From: Actinomycetota bacterium
GTDB lineage: Bacteria > Actinomycetota > Coriobacteriia > Anaerosomatales > Anaerosomataceae
DNA: 41,423 nucleotides
Direction: 5' to 3'
Assembly: GCA_009773565.1 (NCBI GenBank)
Contig: WSXY01000014.1
Location: 1 to 41,423 of the forward strand
The notes under the pieces were generated by a model. It saw only the letters and a list, made by a program, of their open reading frames with translations, ran no database searches and was not told the origin of the DNA. Below, in pieces: positions 32,213 to 39,733 of the stretch. Within the stretch, counting starts at the first letter, position 1, and each line of letters starts with the position of its first letter. Position numbers and translations under genes: made by a program.

Positions 32213-32245
32213 GCGGTGGGCGCGCGGCGTCCGCGCACCCACCGC
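32213..32245 (-). terminator. Strong hairpin between the DsrE-like and second HgdB-like genes
   Basis: Two 15-base arms (GCGGTGGGCGCGCGG / CCGCGCACCCACCGC) with one mismatch and a 3-base loop lie 12 bases after the DsrE-like stop. No U-tract follows, so termination may be partial or Rho-assisted; RNA processing is another option. Confidence 0.6.
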
Positions 32246-32256
32246 CAGCCGTCTTC

Positions 32257-32589
32257 CTAGAGCGTGATGACCTGATCCGGAGCGGCGGGGCCGAGTGCGG
32301 CGTACAGATCGGGGAAGCACCCGATACCGGCGCCCGGAATGAGCTTGTCGGCGATGTGGCGCTCATACGCGCACTGGTCGCACGCCATCAGCAGCATGCC
32401 TGTCTTCTCCTGGAGTGCCTGCAGCTTGCGGCCCGTCTCGGTGCCATCGAGCAGGAAGAACGTGTTGTCGACAAAGAAGAACATACCGAGGACGTCAACG
32501 CCGTGCCTGCCTTCTTCCATCTGCGGGATAATCATGGTGTCAAGGATCTTCTGACTCGTGGTCGTGGCAAATACGTACGCTACTTTCAT
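32257..32589 (-). CDS. saoD: DsrE-like small protein of the SAO cassette (SaoD-like)
   Basis: The 110-residue protein has the DsrE/DsrF-like alpha/beta fold: VAYVFATTTSQKILDTMIIPQ, HGVDVLGMFFFVDNTFFLL, GMLLMACDQCAYERHIADKLIPGAGIGCFPDLYAAL. The Cys70-x2-Cys73 pair and Cys91 could carry sulfur, selenium or a metal. ATG at 32589 with GAAGGGAAGG upstream; the longer frame is not homologous. It follows the IscU-like gene by 31 bases. The Sao name is given by gene order and from memory of that family. Confidence 0.75.
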   Translation of the reverse strand: MKVAYVFATTTSQKILDTMIIPQMEEGRHGVDVLGMFFFVDNTFFLLDGTETGRKLQALQEKTGMLLMACDQCAYERHIADKLIPGAGIGCFPDLYAALGPAAPDQVITL

Positions 32590-32620
32590 GTTCCCTTCCC
32601 TTCGTTGTGTGTCAGACCTG

Positions 32621-32980
32621 TCATGAGGCCGCGGCTGCATCTGCAAGCGCGCGACGTAGAACCTCCACAGCCAATTTGCACCGGCCCATTCGCCTCGCGG
32701 GAATCCCGCCGACGACCACGGCAACATCATCTGCAGTGATCGCACGTGCTTCGTTGACCGGAAGACCGGTCGCCATCTCGGTCAACGCGCTACAGCACGC
32801 GACCGCGACCACGCACGTCGTTGAGCGGAAGCGAGCCACCTCGACCAGGCCACCCGAAATGCGGACGCTCATCCGAACGGTGACCCAATCGAGCGAGAGC
32901 TCGGTCGAACCATCGCACGGCTCGACATCGCCGACATTCCGGGGTTCGTGGAAGTGGGAGAGCATACGGGAGGTGTACAT
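32621..32980 (-). CDS. Degenerate IscU/NifU-like scaffold protein
   Basis: The 119-residue protein matches the N-terminal IscU/NifU fold: MYTSRMLSHFHEPRNVGDVE, then FRSTTCVVAVACCSALTEMATGL, ITADDVAVVVGGIPARRM and CKLAVEVLRRAL. The first cluster Cys (the N-x-x-CGD motif) is missing, replaced by STELSLD. Cys56 and Cys101 remain at the second and third ligand positions, and Cys62-Cys63 form an extra pair. It may therefore carry metal or selenium/sulfur in a different way from true scaffolds. It starts 16 bases after the selenoprotein gene's TAG, so it is a cassette member by position. The ribosome site is weak. Confidence 0.75.
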   Translation of the reverse strand: MYTSRMLSHFHEPRNVGDVEPCDGSTELSLDWVTVRMSVRISGGLVEVARFRSTTCVVAVACCSALTEMATGLPVNEARAITADDVAVVVGGIPARRMGRCKLAVEVLRRALADAAAAS

Positions 32981-32996
32981 CACGCACCGCCAGACG

Positions 32997-33644
32997 CTAC
33001 GCCGAGAAGAGCCACTCCGCGACGACGATCGCCTCGGCAACGGGCAGAATGAACAGGTCCTCGGCAGAGTGACCTCTCGCCTCGGCCCATTCCTCGAAGT
33101 GCGCCTTCGCACAGAAGGCGTTCATGTCGTTTCAACAGCTACCCGCCCAGTTCTCCTGCACGTTCAAGTCCGCGTGCACCACGTGAAGACCCGCAGGCTC
33201 GACGTCTACGACCTCGCCGTCGCGGACGACGACACGAATCGGCGTACGGCACCGATGGCAGGAGGTCGCTACTTCGATGTCCTGGCGGAAGGTGAACGCG
33301 CTTCCGAGAGCGTCGATCGCGCACATGGCGTGGAACGCACGTCCATCCGCAAGCGAAACGCGATGTGCCGTCGGCATGGCGGACACGGGATACGAGACCC
33401 GGATAGCGCCATCATCACCGGCTACGACGACGTTCTTCTCGGCCAATGACGCGGTCAGCGAGCGCGCGACCTCGGTTCCCACGCCGAGTCGACCCGCGAC
33501 ACTATCAGGATGCACGATACCGCCACGGTCGATGATCGCGTTCATGATCGCGAATCGCATCGCGCGCTCGTCCGGGGTGCACCGCGAGTCGATGCTGGAG
33601 ATGCGGAGGCGCTCCTCAGGGTAGTCGGTGAATCGTCCGGTCAT
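32997..33644 (-). CDS. saoL: MerB-like organometal lyase, selenoprotein (SaoL-like, UGA = Sec171)
   Basis: The 215-residue protein is read through an in-frame TGA at 33134-33132. The family model is organomercurial lyase MerB, which cleaves carbon-metal bonds using Cys96, Asp99 and Cys159. Here C108-A-I-D111 matches Cys96-Asp99, Cys129 and Cys132 lie in ATSCHRCRTP, VVDVEPAGLHV matches AVEPAGMAV, and Cys170-Sec171 takes the place of the Cys159-Cys160 pair. After the TGA the frame stays open for 44 codons, with MerB-like NAFCAKAHFEEWAEARGHSAEDL and VAEAIVVAEW, ending in TAG. Total length equals MerB (about 212). A SECIS-like hairpin follows the TGA. ATG at 33644 overlaps the ABC ATPase stop. 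Confidence 0.88.
33103..33134 (-). promoter_or_regulatory. Sec UGA codon and bacterial SECIS-like hairpin
   Basis: On the minus strand the TGA (33134-33132) is followed after 12 bases by GCCTTC-TGTGC-GAAGGC, a perfect 6-bp stem with a 5-base loop. The loop begins 18 bases after the UGA and has G at its second position, both as expected for a bacterial SECIS element bound by SelB. Confidence 0.8.
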
Positions 33645-34405
33645 GGGCGCTCACCGTCCACGAATGCCTGCTGGAGCAGATCGATGAGCTGGTCCTCGTA
33701 CTGGTGGTAGATCTCGCCTCGGCGTTCGCGCGGCCGGGGAAGGTCGATCGGGAGGTCCGCCATGATGCGCCCGCCGTGCCCCGACATCACGATGACGCGG
33801 TCGGACATGTAGATTGCCTCCTGGACGTCGTGCGTAACCATGAGGACGGTGGTGCGATTCTTCAACCAGAGTCGCTCCATCTCCTCTTGCATCATGAGTC
33901 GCATCTGAAAGTCGACGGCACCGAACGGCTCGTCCATGAGCAGTACTTGTGGTCGCCCTGCAAGCGCGCGTACGACTGCCGTGCGTTGCTTCATCCCACC
34001 TGAGAGTTGGTGCGGGTAGAGATGCCCTTTGCCGTCAAGACGGGCCATGCTTAGAAGGTCGTCCAGACGCTTCTCCCGCTCGTCCTTCGGCACGCCTTGA
34101 CGCTTCATCGGATAGCGCACGTTGTCCGCAAGAGACATCCAGGGAAAGAGCGCGTAGCTCTGGAAGATGAATCCCCTGTCGGGTCCGGGCTTCGACACCT
34201 CGCGCTCCGCGACCCGGATGGTGCCCCGATCGGCCGCAATGAACCCGGCGACGATGTTAAGGAGCGTCGTCTTGCCACATCCCGACGGCCCCAGGAGCGT
34301 AACGTACTGACCCTCGCCGACGGTAAGGCTCACGTCAGAGAGCACGGTGTGCGGAGCGCCCGCGTTCGCATACTGCTTGTGGATGCCTCGGACTTCCAGC
34401 TTCAC
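33641..34405 (-). CDS. ABC transporter ATPase (nitrate/sulfonate/taurine type) of the SAO cassette
   Basis: The 254-residue ATPase is of the SsuB/TauB/NrtD class. Walker A is GPSGCGKTT, the Q-loop is in FIFQSYALFPWMSL, the signature is LSGGMKQR, Walker B is VLLMDEPFGAVD and the H-loop is VTHDVQEA. It powers uptake with the permease and the two binding lipoproteins encoded upstream. GTG at 34405 overlaps the permease stop (GTGA). Its stop overlaps the MerB-like gene's ATG, tying import directly to cleavage. Confidence 0.92.
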   Translation of the reverse strand: MKLEVRGIHKQYANAGAPHTVLSDVSLTVGEGQYVTLLGPSGCGKTTLLNIVAGFIAADRGTIRVAEREVSKPGPDRGFIFQSYALFPWMSLADNVRYPMKRQGVPKDEREKRLDDLLSMARLDGKGHLYPHQLSGGMKQRTAVVRALAGRPQVLLMDEPFGAVDFQMRLMMQEEMERLWLKNRTTVLMVTHDVQEAIYMSDRVIVMSGHGGRIMADLPIDLPRPRERRGEIYHQYEDQLIDLLQQAFVDGERP

Positions 34406-35229
34406 TCGGCAAACCTCCACTTCGCGAGCGAGTGGTTGAGCTTGATGAGCCCGCGGTCGATTGTGAAGCCGACCAAGGCCGCCATCAGCATCAATGCCAT
34501 GAGCGTGCCGGTTTCAAGCTGCGTCTGGGCGCGTACCATCACGTACCCGAAGCCGGCGCTCGTGGCGATGAACTCTGCGCAGATGACGGATCCCCAGCCA
34601 GCTCCCAGCGCCAGTCTGGCGCCGGTGATGATATCCGGCACGGTTGCCGGCAGGATTACGTTGGTGAGTATCTGAAGACGCCCCGCTCCCATGCTGCGAG
34701 CGGCGTCATAGTAGTCCTTCGGAATCGAACGGACGCCGGCAATCGTGCTCAGAATGACGGCGAACACGCCCACGAACGCGATGATGAAGATCGTCGGCCC
34801 ATCACCAAGGCCGAACCACACGATCGACAGCGGAACCCACGCCATGATCGGAATCTGACGCAGCGTATTGATGAGTGGATCGATGACCGCGCTGGCGCGC
34901 TGCGAATAGCCCATAAGGTATCCGAGCGGCACACCGATGAGCATCGCGATGCTGAAGCCGATGAGGACCCGCTTGATCGTGATTCCCATATTGAGCAGGA
35001 TCTCCGGGTCGCGGACAGCTCTCCACAAGGCCGCAAGCGCGTCGAGCGGTGGCGGCATAAGCAAGACGCTGTCGTATGAGTACGCCGCGAACTGCCAGAT
35101 CGCGAACACGATCGCTATCGACAGCAGCCACCACCACGACCTCTTGCGGCCACCCCCGAGAACCCGGGTGCCGTCTAGAATCTCGCGGTCTCTGACACGT
35201 GCAGCAGCCGAACCCTCAGAGTCTGCCAT
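34402..35229 (-). CDS. saoP: ABC transporter permease of the SAO cassette (SaoP-like)
   Basis: The 275-residue inner-membrane protein has about six helices and the SsuC/TauC-type layout: WWWLLSIAIVFAIWQFAAY at the start, MLIGVPLGYLMGY, PIMAWVPLSIVWFGLGDGPTIFIIAFVGVF, and a coupling loop DYYDAARSMGAGRLQILTNVILPATVPDIITGARLALGAGW. The ATG at 35229 overlaps the end of the binding-protein gene by 55 bases, but GAGGAGGTGGAGGA directly before it supports this start. It ends in a four-base overlap with the ATPase. Confidence 0.9.
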   Translation of the reverse strand: MADSEGSAAARVRDREILDGTRVLGGGRKRSWWWLLSIAIVFAIWQFAAYSYDSVLLMPPPLDALAALWRAVRDPEILLNMGITIKRVLIGFSIAMLIGVPLGYLMGYSQRASAVIDPLINTLRQIPIMAWVPLSIVWFGLGDGPTIFIIAFVGVFAVILSTIAGVRSIPKDYYDAARSMGAGRLQILTNVILPATVPDIITGARLALGAGWGSVICAEFIATSAGFGYVMVRAQTQLETGTLMALMLMAALVGFTIDRGLIKLNHSLAKWRFAE

Positions 35230-35984
35230 TCCTCCACCTCCTCTGCCGTCACTGAACGTCCCGTTGCGCGTGATGCTTCTTCGCCGAACACCGCCGGATC
35301 ATTAAGCGCTTCGGCAGCCCTTCCAAGCAGGTCGATGGCCATGCTATAGCGCTCCGAGCCGAGCAGGTCCTCACGCGCGACCAACACGTACGTCACGCGA
35401 TCTCCCTGTGCCGGAGCCGACGGTCGACGGTCTCCGGGCACGGACAGCGCCTTGACCGCATCGATCACGATCCCGTCCACGATGCCCTTCTCGAGCGCGT
35501 AGGGCAGGCTCGTCGTCATCATCGGGACGACAGTCGCCTCAGAGCCGACGACTTCTCTCACAATGTCCAACTGGTAGGACCGGTTCTGGGTGACTCCCAT
35601 GCGCGCGACAATCGCTCCCGATCGCGTGACAACGACATCCGAGTTCTCGATCAGCGGACCAATGACCACGAACCGGCGATCCTTGCTCACGAGATCCGCT
35701 GCCGCACCAGGGCACAGCACCGCCAGGTCGAGCGAGTCCGATGACAGCGCGTATTGCGAATTCGTCGAGCAGCAGTCCCTGAGTCCATACACTTCAAGCC
35801 CGTCATCCGTGCGCTGCAGGTTGGTCGGAGCGAGGCGCACCGCTCTATCAACCAGCATCCCGGCGATATCGTCAGGAGCCCCGATTCGCACTGAACCGCC
35901 GCAACCCGCGGGCTGGACCGGCGTACACGCCGCCGATCCAGCCCCGAGCGCAACGATCAGTATCACGGTCGCGATCAGTTTCAC
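35175..35984 (-). CDS. saoB: Substrate-binding lipoprotein with Cys-Cys pair (SaoB-like)
   Basis: The 269-residue lipoprotein has a signal peptide with lipobox-like GSAAC (Cys20). The mature part looks like a diverged periplasmic binding protein of the NMT1/SsuA type (VRIGAPDDIAGMLVDRAVRLAP, LDLAVLCPGAAADLVSKD, GIVDGIVIDAVKAL). Cys71-Cys72 in GLRDCCSTNSQYAL is a vicinal pair of the sort that I recall being Cys-Sec in related SaoB proteins; here both are Cys codons (no UGA). It may hold a soft metal or organometal. It follows the second binding-protein gene by 26 bases. Confidence 0.75.
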   Translation of the reverse strand: MKLIATVILIVALGAGSAACTPVQPAGCGGSVRIGAPDDIAGMLVDRAVRLAPTNLQRTDDGLEVYGLRDCCSTNSQYALSSDSLDLAVLCPGAAADLVSKDRRFVVIGPLIENSDVVVTRSGAIVARMGVTQNRSYQLDIVREVVGSEATVVPMMTTSLPYALEKGIVDGIVIDAVKALSVPGDRRPSAPAQGDRVTYVLVAREDLLGSERYSMAIDLLGRAAEALNDPAVFGEEASRATGRSVTAEEVEEWQTLRVRLLHVSETARF

Positions 35985-36010
35985 ACAGAGTCCCTCGCAG
36001 TTAGACCGCT

Positions 36011-37102
36011 CTAGGCGCCGATCGCCTTGAGCCAGTCCTCATACGTCATGCCGAGCGGATACTTCGGATCCACGTTCTCCTTGATGAAGGTGTCGAAATC
36101 CTTGGTGCCCGCCGCGTCGAGCGTGGAGCTGTCGAGCCACTCGGCAATCGGTGGAACATCGATGGGCACGACCGACTTCGCGTAGTCGAACTCGGCCTTG
36201 AAGCGCTCCGGCTCGATCTTCCACGTGAGCGTGCGACCGTCCTTGTTGGTCTTCATGTAGATGGTGCGAAGGGCGACCTTCTCGTCGATGCCCTTCTCCT
36301 TGGCGAAGATCTTCGCTGCCTCGAGCGGGTTCTCGTAGATGTACTGCACCGCCAGGGAGTGCGCCAGAATCATCTTCTTGGCGAGCTCAGGATGTTCCTT
36401 CTGGAACTTGCGGTTCATCGAGTACACGCAGCACGAGCCGTACTCGCCGTTGGGGAGCTTGGCTTCTGTCGGGACGATCTTGCCCGAACCGTCCAGATCC
36501 GATGCCGAGCACCACGGGTCGCAGTCGACAAAGCCGTCGAGCTGTCCGTTCTTCACGGCGATGTAGGCGTCACTGCCACCAATAGCCGTCGCCTTGTACG
36601 AGGCCGGGCTGGCAGGGATGCCGGCGTCGGCCGCCATACGGACCCAGTAGGAATCATTCTTGTCCGCATCCGGCGCTATGCCGAACCGCTTGCCCACGAG
36701 GTCCTTCACGTCCTTGAGCTTCGACGAGATGACGATGTAGAACGAGCCGCCGAGGTGGTTGTTCGCCGCGACGAAGATCGGCGAACCTTTGGCCTCGGCG
36801 CGTACGACACCCTCGGTGCCGACATAGCCGACGTCCATCTTCCCAGCCGCCATAGCCTCGGGGACGTTGCCGCCGCCAACCGAGTTGACCTTGATGCCGA
36901 GCTTGTCGTAGATGCCAGCGTCGCGCGCCACCGCCGCGGCCACCATGTGGTCGCAACCGTAGTAGCCAAGCTGGACGACGTAGTTCATGTCTTCAGTCGG
37001 GGTCGTCCCTTCCGTGGTGGGCTTCTTGTCAGCCGACGCGCACCCCGCCAGCGCCACAGCCAACATCCCGATAACCAAGATCAGTGCCGTCAACCTCCGC
37101 AT
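36011..37102 (-). CDS. saoX: ABC substrate-binding lipoprotein (SaoX-like)
   Basis: The 363-residue protein has a lipoprotein signal (LAVALAGC, Cys21) and an NMT1/SsuA-like binding fold: VVQLGYYGCDHMVAAAVARDAGIYDKLGIKVNSVGGGN, KMDVGYVGTEGVVRAEAKG, and DLVGKRFGIAPDA. Cys residues are unusual for this family and lie where ligand could bind: Cys50, Cys194 and Cys198 (DCDPWCSA) and the vicinal pair Cys224-Cys225 (GSCCVYSM). This suggests a thiophilic ligand. GAGGAGGAACGT precedes the ATG. An 80-base gap separates it from the upstream lipoprotein gene. Confidence 0.82.
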   Translation of the reverse strand: MRRLTALILVIGMLAVALAGCASADKKPTTEGTTPTEDMNYVVQLGYYGCDHMVAAAVARDAGIYDKLGIKVNSVGGGNVPEAMAAGKMDVGYVGTEGVVRAEAKGSPIFVAANNHLGGSFYIVISSKLKDVKDLVGKRFGIAPDADKNDSYWVRMAADAGIPASPASYKATAIGGSDAYIAVKNGQLDGFVDCDPWCSASDLDGSGKIVPTEAKLPNGEYGSCCVYSMNRKFQKEHPELAKKMILAHSLAVQYIYENPLEAAKIFAKEKGIDEKVALRTIYMKTNKDGRTLTWKIEPERFKAEFDYAKSVVPIDVPPIAEWLDSSTLDAAGTKDFDTFIKENVDPKYPLGMTYEDWLKAIGA

Positions 37103-37182
37103 ACGTTCCTCCTCTGTGTGTTTGTAGTCAGCCCCTGGCCTTCCACACCGACACGACCGTGCACTAGCCCGGTCGCCTTCCC

Positions 37183-37626
37183 CTATCTACCGCAGCAGTT
37201 CGCCATGCCACTATCGAACACGTCGACAAGCTGGTCGCCTTCGACGCGGTAGACCGCATATCCGACTGCACCGTTCTTCGAGCCGCGCACGATGACCTCG
37301 ACCGGTTGCTTGTCGTCGATGTCGCGCAGTTGGACAGCCTGTGCCTCGACAGGCGCCTTGAACTCATTCGTGACTGTCGCGCTACCTTCGTGCGACAACA
37401 GGGCGCGCGTGCGGAAGGTGCCCTCCGCCGTGCGGTAAACGACGGCAAGATCTTGCGTCCCGTCGGCATCTATGTCGCCGCTCCGCGCAGAGATCACGGT
37501 CGTGCCCGGTACGGCCTCCTCAAACGCGTGCACGAGTGTCGCGTCCGCCGCCGGCGCCGACGTCGACGCACACCCGCCTACCAGAAACGTACAGACCGCA
37601 GCCGTAGCAAACAAAAGCAGCCTCAT
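37183..37626 (-). CDS. saoC: Lipoprotein with C-terminal Cys-Cys (SaoC-like)
   Basis: The 147-residue product has a lipoprotein signal with VGGC (Cys19). The body is beta-rich with an integrin/VCBS-like GDIDADGTQDLAVVYRT segment and VQLRDIDDKQPVEVIVRGSKNGAVGYAVY. It ends NCCGR, so Cys144-Cys145 lie two residues from the carboxyl end. I recall a Cys-Cys-COOH (seleno)protein SaoC from SAO cassettes; here both are Cys codons. It could accept metal outside the membrane or shuttle electrons. The ATG overlaps the permease stop. Confidence 0.75.
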   Translation of the reverse strand: MRLLLFATAAVCTFLVGGCASTSAPAADATLVHAFEEAVPGTTVISARSGDIDADGTQDLAVVYRTAEGTFRTRALLSHEGSATVTNEFKAPVEAQAVQLRDIDDKQPVEVIVRGSKNGAVGYAVYRVEGDQLVDVFDSGMANCCGR

Positions 37627-38711
37627 GCCTCCGCCCGCCTCAGACGGGCGAGCGCTGCGGGAGCGTTCGAGGCCCAGGAATACGCCGCGAGTCCAATGAT
37701 CACGGCCGCGCAGACGTATTGCGCGAACTCGGGAATCCCCTCCAACGCAAGCCCGCTCGCGACCCGCAGGGCCAGGGTCGCACCGGAGGTGTCGAAGACG
37801 GGCGTGAACCCGCTTCCCAGCACAGCGTTCGCGAAGAGCCCCACAGCGAAGGCGCCCGTCACCATGCAGCCCACGTAGATGAGAACCGAGCGTCGGCCCA
37901 TCAGCTTCCAGATGCTCACCAGTTCTGGGATGTTGGTGCCGACACCCGCCATGAGGAACGTGATCGCCAGCCCCGGAGCCGCTCCGGCGGCGACAAGCGC
38001 GGCGGTGAGCGGGATGTGGCCCACCGCGCACACATGCATCACGCCGCCGAGCGCTGCAGCGGCGCCAATCGAAAGCACCCCGGGATTGCCCAGGTAGGAC
38101 TGGATGAAGGCGTCGGGCACGAGCGCGATGATCCCGCCCGCCAGGAGCATGCCGACCAGCGCGTAGCGACTCATCATCGCGCCCAGCTCCAGGAAGCCCC
38201 AGCGCTGACCCGCCAGCACCCGCCGGGGAAACGGCTCGCGCCGCACGGCCGCCCGGGCCTCGACCGCCGACTCGGGGACGTCCATCTTGAGCTCCGGACC
38301 GCCAAACCGGTTACCCGCGACCCCGACGGCGATCGACACAAGGAAGCCCCCTAATGCGTAGATGGTCGCAATCTTGGGACCGAGTAACGCGTATGCGAGA
38401 ATCAGAGCGGCGGGGTTGATGATCGGGGCGGCGGTCATGAACGCCAGAGTCGGCCCCAGGTACGCGCCGGAGTAGTAGAGACTCAGGCCGATTGGGATGA
38501 TGCCGCAGCTGCAGAGCGGCAGCATCATGCCGGAGAACGCAGCCTTGAAGAGTGTGCTGATACGTCGGTTGCCGAGGACACGCTGGAGCCCGACTGGGTC
38601 GGCGAACGAATGGACGAGGCCTGCCAGCACGAAGCTCATGACGAGCCACACCGAGGCGCCCGCAAGAATCGCGAACGCTGTAGCGAGAACGTCTTTGGCG
38701 ACGGCGAGCAC
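37623..38711 (-). CDS. saoE: DUF318/ArsP-type permease (SaoE-like efflux protein)
   Basis: The 362-residue protein has about eight to ten membrane helices and belongs to the permease family PF03773, which includes ArsP (organoarsenical efflux). Conserved family features are LPLCSCGIIPIGLSLYYSGAYLGPTLAFMTAAPIINPAA, with Cys67 and Cys69 in the CSCG motif, and VMHVCAVGHIPLTAALVAAGAAPGLAITFLMAGVGTNIPEL. Export of the metal released after cleavage of an organometal is the natural inference. GTG at 38711 overlaps the thioredoxin-like gene's TAG by one base. Confidence 0.85.
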   Translation of the reverse strand: MLAVAKDVLATAFAILAGASVWLVMSFVLAGLVHSFADPVGLQRVLGNRRISTLFKAAFSGMMLPLCSCGIIPIGLSLYYSGAYLGPTLAFMTAAPIINPAALILAYALLGPKIATIYALGGFLVSIAVGVAGNRFGGPELKMDVPESAVEARAAVRREPFPRRVLAGQRWGFLELGAMMSRYALVGMLLAGGIIALVPDAFIQSYLGNPGVLSIGAAAALGGVMHVCAVGHIPLTAALVAAGAAPGLAITFLMAGVGTNIPELVSIWKLMGRRSVLIYVGCMVTGAFAVGLFANAVLGSGFTPVFDTSGATLALRVASGLALEGIPEFAQYVCAAVIIGLAAYSWASNAPAALARLRRAEA

Positions 38712-38977
38712 TATGCCTCCGCCATCGCTTCGGCTACGGCGCGTTCAATGACACCACGGCTGGGCTCCTCGTAGCGCACGGTCTCGTTCACTATCAGCGT
38801 CCCGCGGGTGATCACACCGTAGCGGCGCACATAGTCGAAGTCCTTGCCGGCCACGTAGAAGCGCGTCTCGACCGCATCACCGTACTGCGCCGCTACATCG
38901 CGGACGTCGCGCTCGTGACCCGCGCAATGCGGGCACGTGTTCACGAATTCCAGAAGTACCTTCGCCACCCTGGCCAC
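38711..38977 (-). CDS. saoT: Thioredoxin-like protein (SaoT-like)
   Basis: The 88-residue thioredoxin-fold protein has the redox motif Cys15-P-H-Cys18 (VNTCPHCAG), then FYVAGKDFDYVRRYGVITRGTLIVNETVRYEEPSRGVIERAV, including the region before the cis-Pro strand. In SAO cassettes I recall this protein sometimes having Sec; here both residues are Cys codons. GTG at 38977 directly follows the activase stop and has GGAGG five bases upstream. Confidence 0.82.
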   Translation of the reverse strand: MARVAKVLLEFVNTCPHCAGHERDVRDVAAQYGDAVETRFYVAGKDFDYVRRYGVITRGTLIVNETVRYEEPSRGVIERAVAEAMAEA

Positions 38978-39730
38978 CTACGCCTCCGACCGTGCCGCGC
39001 ACAACGCAGCTCCGAACGCTCCGACAGTCTGAGCCTCAGCGGGGACGAGCACCGCACCGTCGAAGCCCTTTGCGACCAACTCGACCATCGCCGGGTTCTT
39101 GGCCACGCCCCCAGCGAAGACCAGCGGTCCCTTCGCGCCAATGCGACGCAGCGAGCCGAGCGTGCGAGTCACAATTGACTCATGAAGGCCGCGAGCGATG
39201 CGCCCTCGGTCTTCGCCGCGGTGGACGAGGCCCGTGACTTCGCTCTCGGCGAAGACGGTGCACATCGACGAGATGACGACCCCGGACTTGGCGGCGAGGG
39301 CAGCTGCGGCCATTTCCTCGAGTGTGAAACCGAGCGCCCGTGCCATGACTTCAAGGAACTTACCTGTCCCGGCGGCGCATTTATCGTTCATCTCAAAGTC
39401 GGTGACTTTACCGGCAGACCCGAGTGAGATCACTTTGGTGTCCTGCCCACCGATATCGAGCACCGAGGCGACGTCGGGGTGCAGTGCCGCAGCACCGATG
39501 CCGTATGCGGTAATCTCGGTGATGGCCGTGCCGCCAAAACGCTCGCGCGCAGCATGACGACCGTACCCGGTAGAGACGATCGCATCATGCGCGCCTCGAT
39601 CGACAAATATGGCGGCGGCCGACCCGGGGTCGAATCCCGAGTCGGCCACCGCCCAATCAACAATCCGGCCGTCGTCGAGCCAGACGGCATCTACACTGCG
39701 CGAACCGATGTCGAGGCCGAGAACACGCAT
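38978..39730 (-). CDS. HgdC/BcrAD-type ATP-dependent activase
   Basis: The 250-residue ASKHA-fold protein is of the 2-hydroxyacyl-CoA dehydratase activator family. It couples ATP hydrolysis to low-potential electron transfer. It shows LGLDIGSRSVDAVWLD (phosphate loop), VLDIGGQDTKVISL, and the two cluster Cys, Cys118 in NDKCAAGTGKF and Cys157 in SSMCTVFAESEV, that bind one [4Fe-4S] across the dimer. It is three bases downstream of an HgdB-like gene, its obvious partner, and joined to the thioredoxin-like gene. Confidence 0.92.
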   Translation of the reverse strand: MRVLGLDIGSRSVDAVWLDDGRIVDWAVADSGFDPGSAAAIFVDRGAHDAIVSTGYGRHAARERFGGTAITEITAYGIGAAALHPDVASVLDIGGQDTKVISLGSAGKVTDFEMNDKCAAGTGKFLEVMARALGFTLEEMAAAALAAKSGVVISSMCTVFAESEVTGLVHRGEDRGRIARGLHESIVTRTLGSLRRIGAKGPLVFAGGVAKNPAMVELVAKGFDGAVLVPAEAQTVGAFGAALCAARSEA

Positions 39731-39733
39731 CCT

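Noticed and set aside
32609-32623. Possible second Sec UGA at the end of the IscU-like gene
   Set aside because: Only two codons follow before another TGA, no SECIS-like hairpin is seen, and the protein is already complete.
33000-33131. Separate small gene or intergenic gap after the MerB-like stop
   Set aside because: The frame continues with MerB-like sequence directly after the UGA, with a SECIS-like hairpin and family-typical total length, so read-through with selenocysteine explains it better than a gap, a frameshift or a new start at the internal ATG.
33641-37102. Ordinary taurine/sulfonate importer
   Set aside because: ATPase and permease look like that class, but no desulfonation genes are present, and the Cys-rich binding proteins and the MerB-like lyase interlocked with the ATPase gene point to another substrate.
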